Shown here piece by piece: positions 17,835-27,000 of a stretch of 64,000 nucleotides of DNA. A model generated the notes under the pieces. It did not search any database, was not told the origin of the DNA, and saw only the letters and a program-made list of their open reading frames with translations. The stretch comes from Pirellulales bacterium (GTDB lineage Bacteria > Planctomycetota > Planctomycetia > Pirellulales > PALSA-1355): positions 186,001 to 250,000 of the forward strand of contig JALHMI010000008.1 in assembly GCA_022844125.1 (NCBI GenBank). Direction: 5' to 3'. How positions within the stretch are numbered: position 1 is the stretch's first letter; each line of letters opens with the position of its first letter. The translations under genes and the position numbers were made by a program.

Positions 17835-19121
17835 ATGAAATGCCAATACGCCTGCGGGACTGCCGAACACGTGCTCGAGCGGCGAAGGTTCCTCGGCACC
17901 ATCGCAGGCATGGCTGGCGCCGCCACGCTGGGCGCCCCGCGGATGGTACAGGCCGCGATGCCCGAACTCGTGGCCGGCGACAAGCACATTATCATGATCT
18001 GGCTGGCCGGCGGCGTGAGCCAGTTGGAAACCTGGGATCCTAAGCCGAAGACCAACACTGGCGGACCGTTCCGCGCGATTCCCACCTCGGTCCCCGGCAT
18101 GCACATCTGCGAACTGCTGCCGCATACCGCCAAGCAGATGCACCACCTGGCGATCGTCCGGAGCATTAACACCAAAGAGAACGACCACGGTAAAGGCGCC
18201 TACTGCATGACGACCGGCCGCAAGCAGGAGCCGGTGGCCCAATATCCGCATCTGGGTGCCGTCGGCGCGAAGTTACTGGCTCCCGAAGACTCGCCGCTCC
18301 CGGGGCATATCCATGTCAGCGCTGGCGGCAGCGGCGGCAGCGGGAACGATGCCGCGTATCTTGGCCCGCGCTATTCGAGCATCGTGCTGGGAGACGGCAA
18401 CCCGCCGCGCAACACGGCTTTGCCCGAAGGCATCACGCCGGAAGCTGACAACCGCCGGCACGCTTTCCGCACGAGCGTGAACGATCACTTTGCCAAGCGC
18501 CGGCGCTGGGCCGAGAGTGATGCGTTTGTTTCGTCGTTCGACCAGGCTCGCCAACTGATGGAACGCCGCGACGTGTTCGATGTCAGCAAAGAGGCGGTGA
18601 AGGATCAAGAACGTTATGGCAACAGCGAGTTTGGCAAACAACTCCTGCTGGCCCGCAGGCTGGTCGAGAAAGGCGTGAGCTGCGTGCAGGTCACGCACTC
18701 GAACTACGACACGCATTATGAGAACTTCGACTTTCACATCGAACAGCTCGGCGAGTTCGACCAGCCGTTCGCCACGCTCGTGGCTGACCTGGTCGAGCGC
18801 GGCCTGTGGGACAAGACGCTGGTGGTCGTGATGTCGGAGTTCGGCCGGACCCCCAGCATCAACCAGTTTCACGGCCGCGATCATTGGGGCACGGCCTGGA
18901 GCGTGGCCCTGGGAGGCTGCGGCATCCAACGCGGTGCAATCATCGGCAAGACGAACGACAACGGCACGGAAGTCGCCGATCGCGAAGTCGACCACGGACA
19001 TTTGTTCCACACCTACCTGAGTGCAATTGGCGTCGATTCGAGTGGCGAGTTCGATGCCGGCGGTCGTAAGCTGCCGATGGCCGATCCCGCCGCAGCGCCC
19101 ATCACGGAGCTCCTGGCATGA
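17835..19121 (+). CDS. DUF1501 domain-containing protein, Tat-type signal
   Basis: Encodes 428 aa from ATG 17835; a longer frame reaching back into the upstream gene is an antisense-like artefact. The N-terminus has ERRRFLGTIAGMAGAATLGAPRMVQA, a twin-arginine-like signal. DUF1501 features include IIMIWLAGGVSQLETWDPKPK, HHLAIVRSINTKENDHGKGAY, VVMSEFGRTPSINQFHGRDHWG and VDHGHLFHTYLSAIGVD. It lies 37 nt after the DUF1549/DUF1553 gene and overlaps the following WD40 gene by ATGA, so the three proteins should be made together. The sequence is clearly divergent from the DUF1501 protein at 4599-6065, so the two pairs are not a recent duplication. Confidence 0.93.
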   Translation: MKCQYACGTAEHVLERRRFLGTIAGMAGAATLGAPRMVQAAMPELVAGDKHIIMIWLAGGVSQLETWDPKPKTNTGGPFRAIPTSVPGMHICELLPHTAKQMHHLAIVRSINTKENDHGKGAYCMTTGRKQEPVAQYPHLGAVGAKLLAPEDSPLPGHIHVSAGGSGGSGNDAAYLGPRYSSIVLGDGNPPRNTALPEGITPEADNRRHAFRTSVNDHFAKRRRWAESDAFVSSFDQARQLMERRDVFDVSKEAVKDQERYGNSEFGKQLLLARRLVEKGVSCVQVTHSNYDTHYENFDFHIEQLGEFDQPFATLVADLVERGLWDKTLVVVMSEFGRTPSINQFHGRDHWGTAWSVALGGCGIQRGAIIGKTNDNGTEVADREVDHGHLFHTYLSAIGVDSSGEFDAGGRKLPMADPAAAPITELLA

Positions 19122-20167
19122 ACGACGCACCAGCCCCTGCCCCTCCGGCGGACGCCCCGCAGGCTGATCCCAAGCTCACGCACGCCGCGGGAGAATGGAA
19201 ACACACCAGCCCCCTGCTCTCCTGCCGCTTTGATCCCAGCGGACAGTTCGTGTTCTGCTCGGCCCAGGACAATAGCGTGCAGCGGTGGAACATTGCCAGC
19301 GGCCAGGCCACGGCGCTCAATGCGCACGATAGCTGGGTCCGCGCACTGGCGTTCAACCCGGCCGGCAACCACCTTTACACCGGCGGCTACGATGGCCGCG
19401 TGTTCGTCTGGGAAACGGCCGCCGCACAGCCCACGCCGCTGCGTTCACTCAACGCTCATGACGACGTCGCACACGAAGGCTGGGTCCGGGCGATCGCCGT
19501 CAGTCCGGATGGCAAGACCGTAGCCACCTGCGGCAATGATAACCTCGTTCGGCTCTGGAATGCCGAAGACGGCAAGCTACTGAATGTCCTCTCGGGCCAC
19601 TCCAAGCACGTTTACAACGTGATGTTCCATCCCGATGGCGCCCGGCTGATCTCTGGCGACCTGAAGGGGGAAGTTCGCGAGTGGGATTTGGCCACGAGCG
19701 AACAGGTCCGCACGCTTGACGGCGGCAGCCTGTGGAAGTACGACGAGGGCTTTCGCGCCGATATTGGTGGTGTGCGGGGGATCGACTTCAGCCCCGATGC
19801 GGCGCTGCTGGCTTGCGGTGGGATCTCGGAAGTCTCGAACGCGTTTGCCGGCATCGGCAATCCGCTGGTCGTCGTGTTCGACTACGCCACGGGCGAAAAG
19901 AAGCAGTCGCTGGTTACCTCGAAGAAGCTCCGCGGCACGATCTGGAACGTGCACTGCCACCGCCAAGGCTTCGTCATCGGTTGCGACAGTGGGCACGAAG
20001 GCGGCCATCTTTTGTTCTGGAACACGAACGATCCGAACGAATTCTTCGACTTCAAACTGCCGAATCTGTGCTACGACTCGGACCTGCATTCCGATGGATT
20101 GCGTGTCGTGACGGCACATCAGGATCACGTTCTGCGCATCTGGCGGATGACGGCGCCGGCGGCATAG
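19118..20167 (+). CDS. WD40 repeat protein
   Basis: Encodes 349 aa. Its ATG overlaps the DUF1501 stop codon (ATGA), giving translational coupling. There is no signal peptide (MNDAPAPAPPADAPQADPK), so it is likely cytoplasmic or exported with a partner. Six to seven WD40 blades are visible, for example HDSWVRALAFNPAGNHLYTG, WVRAIAVSPDGKTVATCG-NDNLVRLWN, HSKHVYNVMFHPDGARLISG and DQDHVLRIWRM. WD40 proteins commonly complete DUF1549/DUF1501 operons in planctomycetes. The propeller probably serves as a protein-interaction platform for the two exported partners; this is inference. Confidence 0.9.
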   Translation: MNDAPAPAPPADAPQADPKLTHAAGEWKHTSPLLSCRFDPSGQFVFCSAQDNSVQRWNIASGQATALNAHDSWVRALAFNPAGNHLYTGGYDGRVFVWETAAAQPTPLRSLNAHDDVAHEGWVRAIAVSPDGKTVATCGNDNLVRLWNAEDGKLLNVLSGHSKHVYNVMFHPDGARLISGDLKGEVREWDLATSEQVRTLDGGSLWKYDEGFRADIGGVRGIDFSPDAALLACGGISEVSNAFAGIGNPLVVVFDYATGEKKQSLVTSKKLRGTIWNVHCHRQGFVIGCDSGHEGGHLLFWNTNDPNEFFDFKLPNLCYDSDLHSDGLRVVTAHQDHVLRIWRMTAPAA

Positions 20168-20370
20168 AATCGCGGGCCGTTCCTTCGCAATTGGTCGCGT
20201 CAGGTGCGAACCTTGGCTGGCTTTGCGACCCCCTGGAAGGGATGTTCCGTGGCGATCTTGCGGCCTTTTCCGGCGAATCGTTAGGTAGCGGCAGACGGGG
20301 CAACCTATAGTATTAGGAGTTGCCGGCGGCGCAGCCCGCTGATCCGCGATCAACTCTGGAGAGCTTCCCC

Positions 20371-21258
20371 ATGTATCGTTGGTTCGTGCTTGCCGTTTGC
20401 ACGATCGTGGCCAGTGACTGGATTCCAATCGCTTGCGCAGCCGAGTCGGATCGAGCGGCCGATGAGCAGGCAATTCGCGCCGCGGCCCAGGAGTATGTCG
20501 CGGCCATTGCCCGTGGCGACGCCAAGGTTGCGATTGGTTATTGGGCGCCCGGCGGCGACATCGTTGACGAATCCGGCCGCCACTCCACCGCGCGCGAGCG
20601 CATCGAGCAGGACTCGGCCAGCGCAGCAAAGTCGGGCGAAGCGCCCGAGCCGACGGTCCCGCCAGAGACTGCCCTCCCGAACTCAACGATCCGTTTCCTG
20701 GGTCCCGACACCGCAATTGAGGACGGCAGTTACGGCACAAGCGGTCGGTTTTCTGCCATCTGGACGAAGGTTGATGGTCGTTGGCGGCTGGCCAGCCTGC
20801 GCGAGTCTCGCGACGAATCGCAGTCGCTTGGCGACCTGTCGGAACTCGATTGGATGGTCGGCCGCTGGATTGGCGAACACGATGGCACGACCTACGAAAT
20901 CACGACCCGCTGGAATGAGCCCCAGACTTATCTGGAGCGGACACTTTCGGCCACGCACAACGGCACGGCGCTGCTCAAAGCCCAACAGCGGATCGGCGTC
21001 GATCCTGCGGATGGGCGCGTCAAGGGTTGGATTCACGATGCCGAGGGTGGCCACAGCGAGGGAGCTTGGAGTCGGCTCGGTGGAAGCTGGATCGTCGAAA
21101 CGCGCGGCGTCGCCGCCGATGGCGAAGATCTGCGCGGCACCAGCGTCTACACCCCCGAAGGGGAAAAGCAGATTCGCTGGCAGTCGCTCAACAACTGGCG
21201 CGGCGGCCGGCCCATGCTCGATTTCGACGTCACTCTGTCGCGCTCCGCGGAGAACTAA
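20371..21258 (+). CDS. Secreted SnoaL/NTF2-like protein with lipocalin-like C-terminal domain
   Basis: Encodes 295 aa from ATG 20371 (MYRWFVLAVCTIVASDWIPIACAAES, a signal peptide). Residues about 27-150 are an NTF2/SnoaL-like domain: EQAIRAAAQEYVAAIARGDAKVAIGYWAPGGD is the typical helix-strand start, and GRFSAIWTKVDGRWRLASLRES is the closing strand pair. Residues 160-295 form a second beta-rich domain (LDWMVGRWIGEHDGTTYEI ... GGSWIVETRGVAADG) resembling lipocalin-like DUF1579-type folds. This two-domain arrangement recurs in planctomycetes as a protein of unknown function. The next gene begins 3 nt after its stop, suggesting a two-gene operon. Confidence 0.8.
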   Translation: MYRWFVLAVCTIVASDWIPIACAAESDRAADEQAIRAAAQEYVAAIARGDAKVAIGYWAPGGDIVDESGRHSTARERIEQDSASAAKSGEAPEPTVPPETALPNSTIRFLGPDTAIEDGSYGTSGRFSAIWTKVDGRWRLASLRESRDESQSLGDLSELDWMVGRWIGEHDGTTYEITTRWNEPQTYLERTLSATHNGTALLKAQQRIGVDPADGRVKGWIHDAEGGHSEGAWSRLGGSWIVETRGVAADGEDLRGTSVYTPEGEKQIRWQSLNNWRGGRPMLDFDVTLSRSAEN

Positions 21259-21261
21259 ATC

Positions 21262-21987
21262 ATGAAGACCGCACAATCTCATACAGTTCACTGCCTGCTG
21301 CTGTCGGCGCTGTTGGCCACGCTCGGTAGTTTCGCGGCCGCTCAAGATGGCGTAGAGACTGCTTCCAATGCGGATGACGCTCGCGGTCGCGCAGCGGTGC
21401 TCGACAGCCCCGAGTGGCGGCGGGCGATGTTCGAGGTCAACGAGTGGTTCCGCACGCAGCAGGTCTACACGCCGGCGCAAGTCGAGGACGTGCGGATCGC
21501 GTTTCAACAGCGGATAGCTAATTCCAGCGCAGCGGAACTCAAGCTGATTCTGGCCGACATGCAGACCAAATTGGCGCTCATGGATAGTCCGCAAGCACGT
21601 GAAGCCCGGGCCTGGATGGCTGAATACGTGGCCGTGATGAGCAACAGCAAGCGCGAACAAGTTCTTAGCCAGTTTCCCGCACTGGCCACGCTTACCAGCC
21701 AGCAATTGCATGACGCGCTCGTCCAGATTCAGAGCAAACGAACGAGGATCGATGACAAGCAGGCGGCGTTCGGGCAACGCCAGGCCGGCAAAGTCGCGGC
21801 CCGTTCGCAGTCGCTGGCGGCCTCGCAACGGGCGGCAAATCGTCCTCGTCCGGCAGCCAGTCATTCGCCCTATCGACCGGCGTCGAATGTGAATGAGCGG
21901 CTGAACACGGCTCCGATCAACAATCGCCCAACGTTTTTCGTCAATCCGCTCGGTGGGGTTGGCCGAACGTTGCCCGGCGCGTGGTAG
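21262..21987 (+). CDS. Secreted helical hypothetical protein
   Basis: Encodes 241 aa. A signal peptide (MKTAQSHTVHCLLLSALLATLGSFAAAQ) is followed by a helical domain, residues 40-170 (SPEWRRAMFEVNEWFRTQQVY; VEDVRIAFQQRIANSSAAELKLIL), and a basic, Ser/Arg/Pro/Asn-rich tail ending NPLGGVGRTLPGAW. It starts 3 nt after the SnoaL-like gene, so the two are probably cotranslated. I do not recognise a family. Its 3' end overlaps the converging YhhN-like gene by 47 nt, so the tail is encoded opposite that gene's C-terminus. Confidence 0.75.
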   Translation: MKTAQSHTVHCLLLSALLATLGSFAAAQDGVETASNADDARGRAAVLDSPEWRRAMFEVNEWFRTQQVYTPAQVEDVRIAFQQRIANSSAAELKLILADMQTKLALMDSPQAREARAWMAEYVAVMSNSKREQVLSQFPALATLTSQQLHDALVQIQSKRTRIDDKQAAFGQRQAGKVAARSQSLAASQRAANRPRPAASHSPYRPASNVNERLNTAPINNRPTFFVNPLGGVGRTLPGAW

Positions 21988-22759
21988 CGGACGATTCAAC
22001 GTCGCGGTGTGCCGGGTCGCGTCCGGCGGCAATCGCGTGCGCGATGCCCAGGATCGCGCCATAGACGATCAGCATCTCACCTCCCCCGTAGTTGATCCAG
22101 GTCAGCTCGTCGATTCCCGCGAACGATTCGTGGAAGAGTTGCCAGGCGAGCAGGATGTCGCTAATCAGGAACAGCGCGCCGCCGACCGCCATCGCACGAA
22201 AGGCTGGCCGTTGCACGGCGAGCGCCGTGCTGAAGCCAGGTGTGGCAGCCACCAGCAGCGTGTAGAGCAAGGTCGGGATGCGGAGCCCTGGTTCCTTGTC
22301 GGACGAGAGCGCGACGATTGCCCACCCTGCCAGTGCGACGAGCTGCCAGGCAACAATCGGCAGCCACCACCGCCGCCCACCTGTCAGCCCAGCTTGACGT
22401 CGAATGAAAATGCACGCGGCCACGTAAGCCAGGTGTCCCAGCCCGTAGAACACGATGCCGCCGACGATCTTGTGCGGGAACGGCGGCCACCAGAAGCGAT
22501 CTCCGACATGCGAGTCGCCGTAGAAGCCCAGCGACATGCCGATCGCCACCAGCAGTAGTGCGCTGCGAAATCGTGTGCCACGCATCCACCACCATGCCGT
22601 CCAGGCCGCCACGACCAACAGCAGACACGAAATCATCCGCAAGTCGAGTCGGGCGCCGTCCCACCAGTGCCTGTGAGTCCGGCCGGCGATGAAGCTGGCC
22701 AGCAGCGTCAGCAGCCAACTGATCCAGAGTCCAACGAGCGTTCTGCGGGGTTGAATCAT
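21941..22759 (-). CDS. YhhN family membrane protein (lysoplasmalogenase-like)
   Basis: Encodes 272 aa from ATG 22759 (MIQPRRTLVGLWISWLLTLLASF); longer in-frame starts at 22825 and 22876 add a charged leader. Eight hydrophobic segments are visible, with SLGFYGDSHVGDRFWWPPFPHKIVGGIVFYGLGHLAY and ALFLISDILLAWQLFHESFAGIDELTW. The D-x-L-L and G-x-x-x-F-x-x-G-H-x-x-Y patterns match YhhN/TMEM86 proteins, some of which hydrolyse lysoplasmalogens. Activity here is inferred only from family. It overlaps the preceding gene tail-to-tail by 47 nt, and its C-terminal 30 residues are hydrophilic and poorly conserved in appearance. Confidence 0.75.
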   Translation of the reverse strand: MIQPRRTLVGLWISWLLTLLASFIAGRTHRHWWDGARLDLRMISCLLLVVAAWTAWWWMRGTRFRSALLLVAIGMSLGFYGDSHVGDRFWWPPFPHKIVGGIVFYGLGHLAYVAACIFIRRQAGLTGGRRWWLPIVAWQLVALAGWAIVALSSDKEPGLRIPTLLYTLLVAATPGFSTALAVQRPAFRAMAVGGALFLISDILLAWQLFHESFAGIDELTWINYGGGEMLIVYGAILGIAHAIAAGRDPAHRDVESSATTRRATFGQPHRAD

Positions 22760-22991
22760 CAGGGCGGAGGCTCGCTCTCGGGTTGCTGTCTGGCGGGGGC
22801 CTGGCACGGGCGAAAGGCGCAACATATCGGCTTTCGGCCTCGACTTGTAGCGGTTCAGGACGCCACTTCGTCGCACACCCGCGCTCGCTCGCGTTGACGC
22901 CCCCGGGCAAGGCTTCTAGAATTCCCGGGCTTTTCGTCTCATAATCAGTTGGGCAGTAAGTGTTTGCGTGTGCCGGAAGGACGGCTCTTTC

Positions 22992-24029
22992 ATGTCACGA
23001 GCGCGACCAGAACCGGCCGAATCTCACCCGCGCGCGAGTGGGTCCTCGCTGGCGTTTCCCTGGCTGCTGTCGACGACACTGCATTCGGCGGTGTTTGTCT
23101 TGCTGGCGATGACGCTGCCGGCAGTCCGGACGGGCGCTCCGCCGGCCGCCGGAATCTCTCTGGAAGCGTCGATGCTCAGTTCGAGCGGTCAGGACGAAAG
23201 CGTGCCTTCGATCGAGCTCGACACTCCGCCAGAGAGTGGTCATTTCGACGAAGACGAGCCGGTGCTATATGCGGAGGAGTCGGACTCACCGGCGAGCAAG
23301 GGCGGCGCACCGTCGCTCGAATCGATACTGGCCGAGGAGCCCGCCGTGGCGATGACTGGCGTGCTTCCAGCCATGGGTGCCGAAAGCGGATTCGGCGGAC
23401 CCGAGACGGGCATTCCCTCCGCAACCGCCCTCACCAGCGAAGCAGCGCCGGCTAAACGCCTGCAAGGAGGCCAGGCCCGCACCGGCGTGTTCGGTCTCGT
23501 GGGCGAAGGGCACAAGTTCGTGTATGTGTTCGATCGCTCGGGCAGTATGGACGGTCACGGTGGGGCCCCGCTGGTCGCGGCCAAGTCGCAACTCCTGAGC
23601 AGTCTCGGCGATTTGGGGCAGACGCACCAGTTTCAGATCATTTTCTACAATGAACAGCCGCGGATCTTTTCGCCCAGCAGCGACGTCGGCCGACTGGTCT
23701 TCGGAACCGATCAGAACAAGAACCTCGCGCGCAGATTCGTTGGCAGCATCACCGCCAGCGGCGCGACGCGGCACGTCGAGGCCTTGCAGATGGCGCTGCG
23801 GATGGCGCCCGACGTAATCTTTTTTCTCACGGATGCCGATGAACCGCGGATGACGCCAGGCGAACTGGCGGGCATCGCCCAGATGAATCGCGGCACAACT
23901 ATCAACACCATCGAGTTCGGCACCACTCCGCAATCGGATAATGACAATTTCATTGTGCGATTGGCACGGCAGAACGGCGGCCAGCACGTCTATATCGACG
24001 TGACGCGGCTGAGTTCGAATAGGCGTTAG
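22992..24029 (+). CDS. Membrane-anchored VWA-domain protein
   Basis: Encodes 345 aa from ATG 22992 (MSRARPEP); a GGAAGGACGG lies upstream, and an in-frame ATG at 22968 is possible. One membrane anchor sits at residues about 22-43 (FPWLLSTTLHSAVFVLLAMTLP), like TonB/OmpA-adaptor leaders. A Ser/Glu/Pro-rich linker follows (about 45-165). The VWA domain begins KFVYVFDRSGSM, with the MIDAS D-x-S-x-S at about residue 181-185, and continues VIFFLTDADEPRM and GTTINTIEFGT. The next gene, a 1155-residue TPR protein, starts 27 nt downstream, so the two are very likely one operon. VWA-TPR pairs usually act as metal-dependent scaffolds. Confidence 0.88.
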   Translation: MSRARPEPAESHPRASGSSLAFPWLLSTTLHSAVFVLLAMTLPAVRTGAPPAAGISLEASMLSSSGQDESVPSIELDTPPESGHFDEDEPVLYAEESDSPASKGGAPSLESILAEEPAVAMTGVLPAMGAESGFGGPETGIPSATALTSEAAPAKRLQGGQARTGVFGLVGEGHKFVYVFDRSGSMDGHGGAPLVAAKSQLLSSLGDLGQTHQFQIIFYNEQPRIFSPSSDVGRLVFGTDQNKNLARRFVGSITASGATRHVEALQMALRMAPDVIFFLTDADEPRMTPGELAGIAQMNRGTTINTIEFGTTPQSDNDNFIVRLARQNGGQHVYIDVTRLSSNRR

Positions 24030-24056
24030 GCACCTGTGCAGAGAACCGCGCGGAAC

Positions 24057-27000
24057 ATGAACAACCGCAACCGAGCACCGAGACTGTTGCTCGTTTGTGT
24101 CGCGCTCTGGGCATGTCTGGAAAAGTGTGCGCCTGCCGAGGACGCGGTTTACCTTAAGTCCACATCTCCCGGCGGGCCGATGGTTCGCCTCCGCGGCCAG
24201 ATCGCCGAGCACACGGGCCGCGAACTGCGGATCCGAAATACCACGGGCGGAGAGCGCACGATTCCCTCGGCCAGCGTGGCCCGCGTCGAGTTTGTTCGCA
24301 CACCCGAGCAAGTGAGCGGCGACGAGCAGTTCGCGGCGGGAAACTGGCAACTGGCACTGGCCAGCTATCAGCGGGCGCTCGAAGCGAGTCGTGAGCCGCG
24401 CGAGTGGGTGCGGCGGCAGATCCTTTCGCAAGTGGTCTGGTGTTACCGCAATCTCGGCCGTTGGGACGAGGCGGGCAAGTATTTTCTACTGCTTGTGGCG
24501 AGTGACCCGGCGACTCCGTACTTCGACGCGATTCCGCTGGTGTGGCGCGAGGAGCCGCTGCCTGCGGAAGTCGCGCGACAGGCCGCCGCGTGGCTCGCCG
24601 CGAACGAGCAACCGGTGAGCGTACTGATGGGAGCGAGCCTGCTCATCCATTCGCAGGCGCGCACCGAAGCACTCGCAGTGCTGCGCGGACTGCTGGCAAA
24701 TCCCGATCCGCGCATGGTCTGGCTGGCCTATGCCCAGCTCTGGCGCGCAGGAGCGAACAATGCGACGGTTGATCAGCAGCGATCGTTCGCCGCGCGGATC
24801 AACACGAGCGACGAGACTCTGCGCGCCGGGCCGTACTTGATTCTCGGGCGATCGCTGCTGGCAACGCGTCCCGAGGAAGCCGCGATCGCGCTCTTGCATG
24901 TGCCGATCGAGTTCCCGCGTGAACGGATTCTGGCGGCGGAAGCCCTGGTAACAACCGCCGGTGTGCTCGAGCAGCTCAAGCAACCCGAGCTGGCGATCGG
25001 GCTTTATCGCGAAGCCGCGGCAGTCTTTTCCGAAACGGCCGCCGGAAAACTCGCGGCGCTGCAACTGGAACGGCTGGGTGCCCAACCGCTCACTCGCGAT
25101 GTGCGACCGCTGGCGGGCGACTTCCTGGATGGACTTCGCGCGCGGCGCCTGTATGCCCTGGCCGAGAACTACTGCGAAGGCCAGCTGACGGGAACGGAAT
25201 TGGACGAGCGGCAGCGCGCCGATTTGGTGGTTGAGCTCTCGCGGACGCTGGCTGAGCACGCCCTGTCTGTGCCGCCGGGCGACGCGCTGCCGCTTTGGGA
25301 ACGCGCTGGCGAAGTGACCCGGGTGTACGCCGAAAAGTTACCGCAATCGCCCCGGTTGATCCTGGTAGGCTTGCAGGGTGCGCTCGCCCGACTGGCCGAG
25401 GGCGAGGCGGCGCGATTCGACGCCCACGAAGATTTTCCTTCACCGGCCATGGAGGACGCCCGCCGAATTCTGCGCGATGCCATCGGGCAACTGGAAGAAG
25501 TGGCCAAGCTGGTGGCGACTGGATTGCGCCAGCAAGCCTCACCGCGCATGACTAGTGACGAGCTCACGACCGCCGAGCTGCAGTCCCTCGAATTGAACGT
25601 ACACCTGGAGATGGCCCGCGCCCTTCGTAACCAGGCCGAATGCTATCCGCCTTCGAGCGCCGACCGAATCAACTCGCTGACGCGAGCCGGCGAGGCGATC
25701 TCGGTGCTCTCGCGACACAAGACGCAGAACGTGCTTTACTGGCGGGCGGCGCTGGAGCAAATCGCTCGGCTACGGCTGCTGGGCGATCTTCGTGAGGCCG
25801 AGCAGCAGCTCGAAGCCGCCAGCGCGCAGAATGCGCCTGCTTCGATTGAGCAGCAACTCCGGGCCGAGCGGATTCGTGTGGCGCTTGCGCGCGGTAACGT
25901 GGACGACGCCCTGGCCGAAGCAGGCACCGCGGCCGATCGGGTGGCGAGCGCCGAACTCGACTTTGCGCGGCTGGAGGTCTTTTTGGCTGCGGCCAAGCGT
26001 GAGACCGATCGCCACAAGGAGGCTGACGCGGCCGAGTGGCAGCGGCGCGCGGTCGATCAGGCAAGCGAGATTCGCCGTGCATTCGGCGGGCCGTGGATGC
26101 GCCGAGCCGATTCGCTCCTGGCGGCCACGGTGGCCGGTCGCGGTGGCTCGCAGAACTACGCTACGCTGGCCTTCAGTGCGGCCGGCTACTATCGCGGAGG
26201 CGAACTGGCCAAGGCGATTACGGCGTTCGACGAAGCTGCTCAGAAGGCCCACGACGAAAGGCTTCCCGAGAAAGCGACTGAAGCGGCCTTCGCGGCGGCG
26301 ACGATCGAAAAAGAACGCGGCAACTTTGCCGAGGCGCTGAAGCGGTACGTGCAGCTTGCCAGTGCCTCGCCGGACCCGTCGCAAGCTGCTTCCGCGCACC
26401 TGATGGCGGCGTTCTGCGCCGGACAGATTGCGCAGAAAGAGAAGCCTCCGCGGCTGGACGAATACGAACGACTGCTCCGCGAACATGTCCAGAAATGGCC
26501 CGCGAGCGAAACCGCCTCGCAAGCCTATAGCTGGCTGGGCCGCCTGGCCGAGCTCGATCGCAAGTGGCCCGAGGCAATCGAGCTCCTATCGCAGGTGAAG
26601 CCCGGCGATCCGCAGTACGGCGGCGCAGTCGAAGCCCTTGGTCGATCGTACGAAGCATGGCTGGCCGAGACGCAAGCCTCGGGCGCGGACACACGCGCGC
26701 TGGCCAACCAGGCGCTCGGCGTCCTGGAAAAGGCCGCGGGCACAGCGGCGAGTCGTGGCGCCAAACCCGATGCTGCGACCCGCGGCGCGGCGCTGGCCGC
26801 GGCGCGAATCTGGTTGACGCAAATGCCTGGCGGCGCGCTCCCGGCGGAACAGCTGTTGAGCGGCGCACTTCAGGCCGATGAGGAAGCTCCCGAGGCCTGG
26901 AAGGTCGAAGCCCGGCGGTGGCTTATCCCGGCGCTCGTGCTCCAGGGGAAAGGCGGCCAGGCCGACGCGCTCGTCGACGAATTGGCGGGTGGGAAACAGC

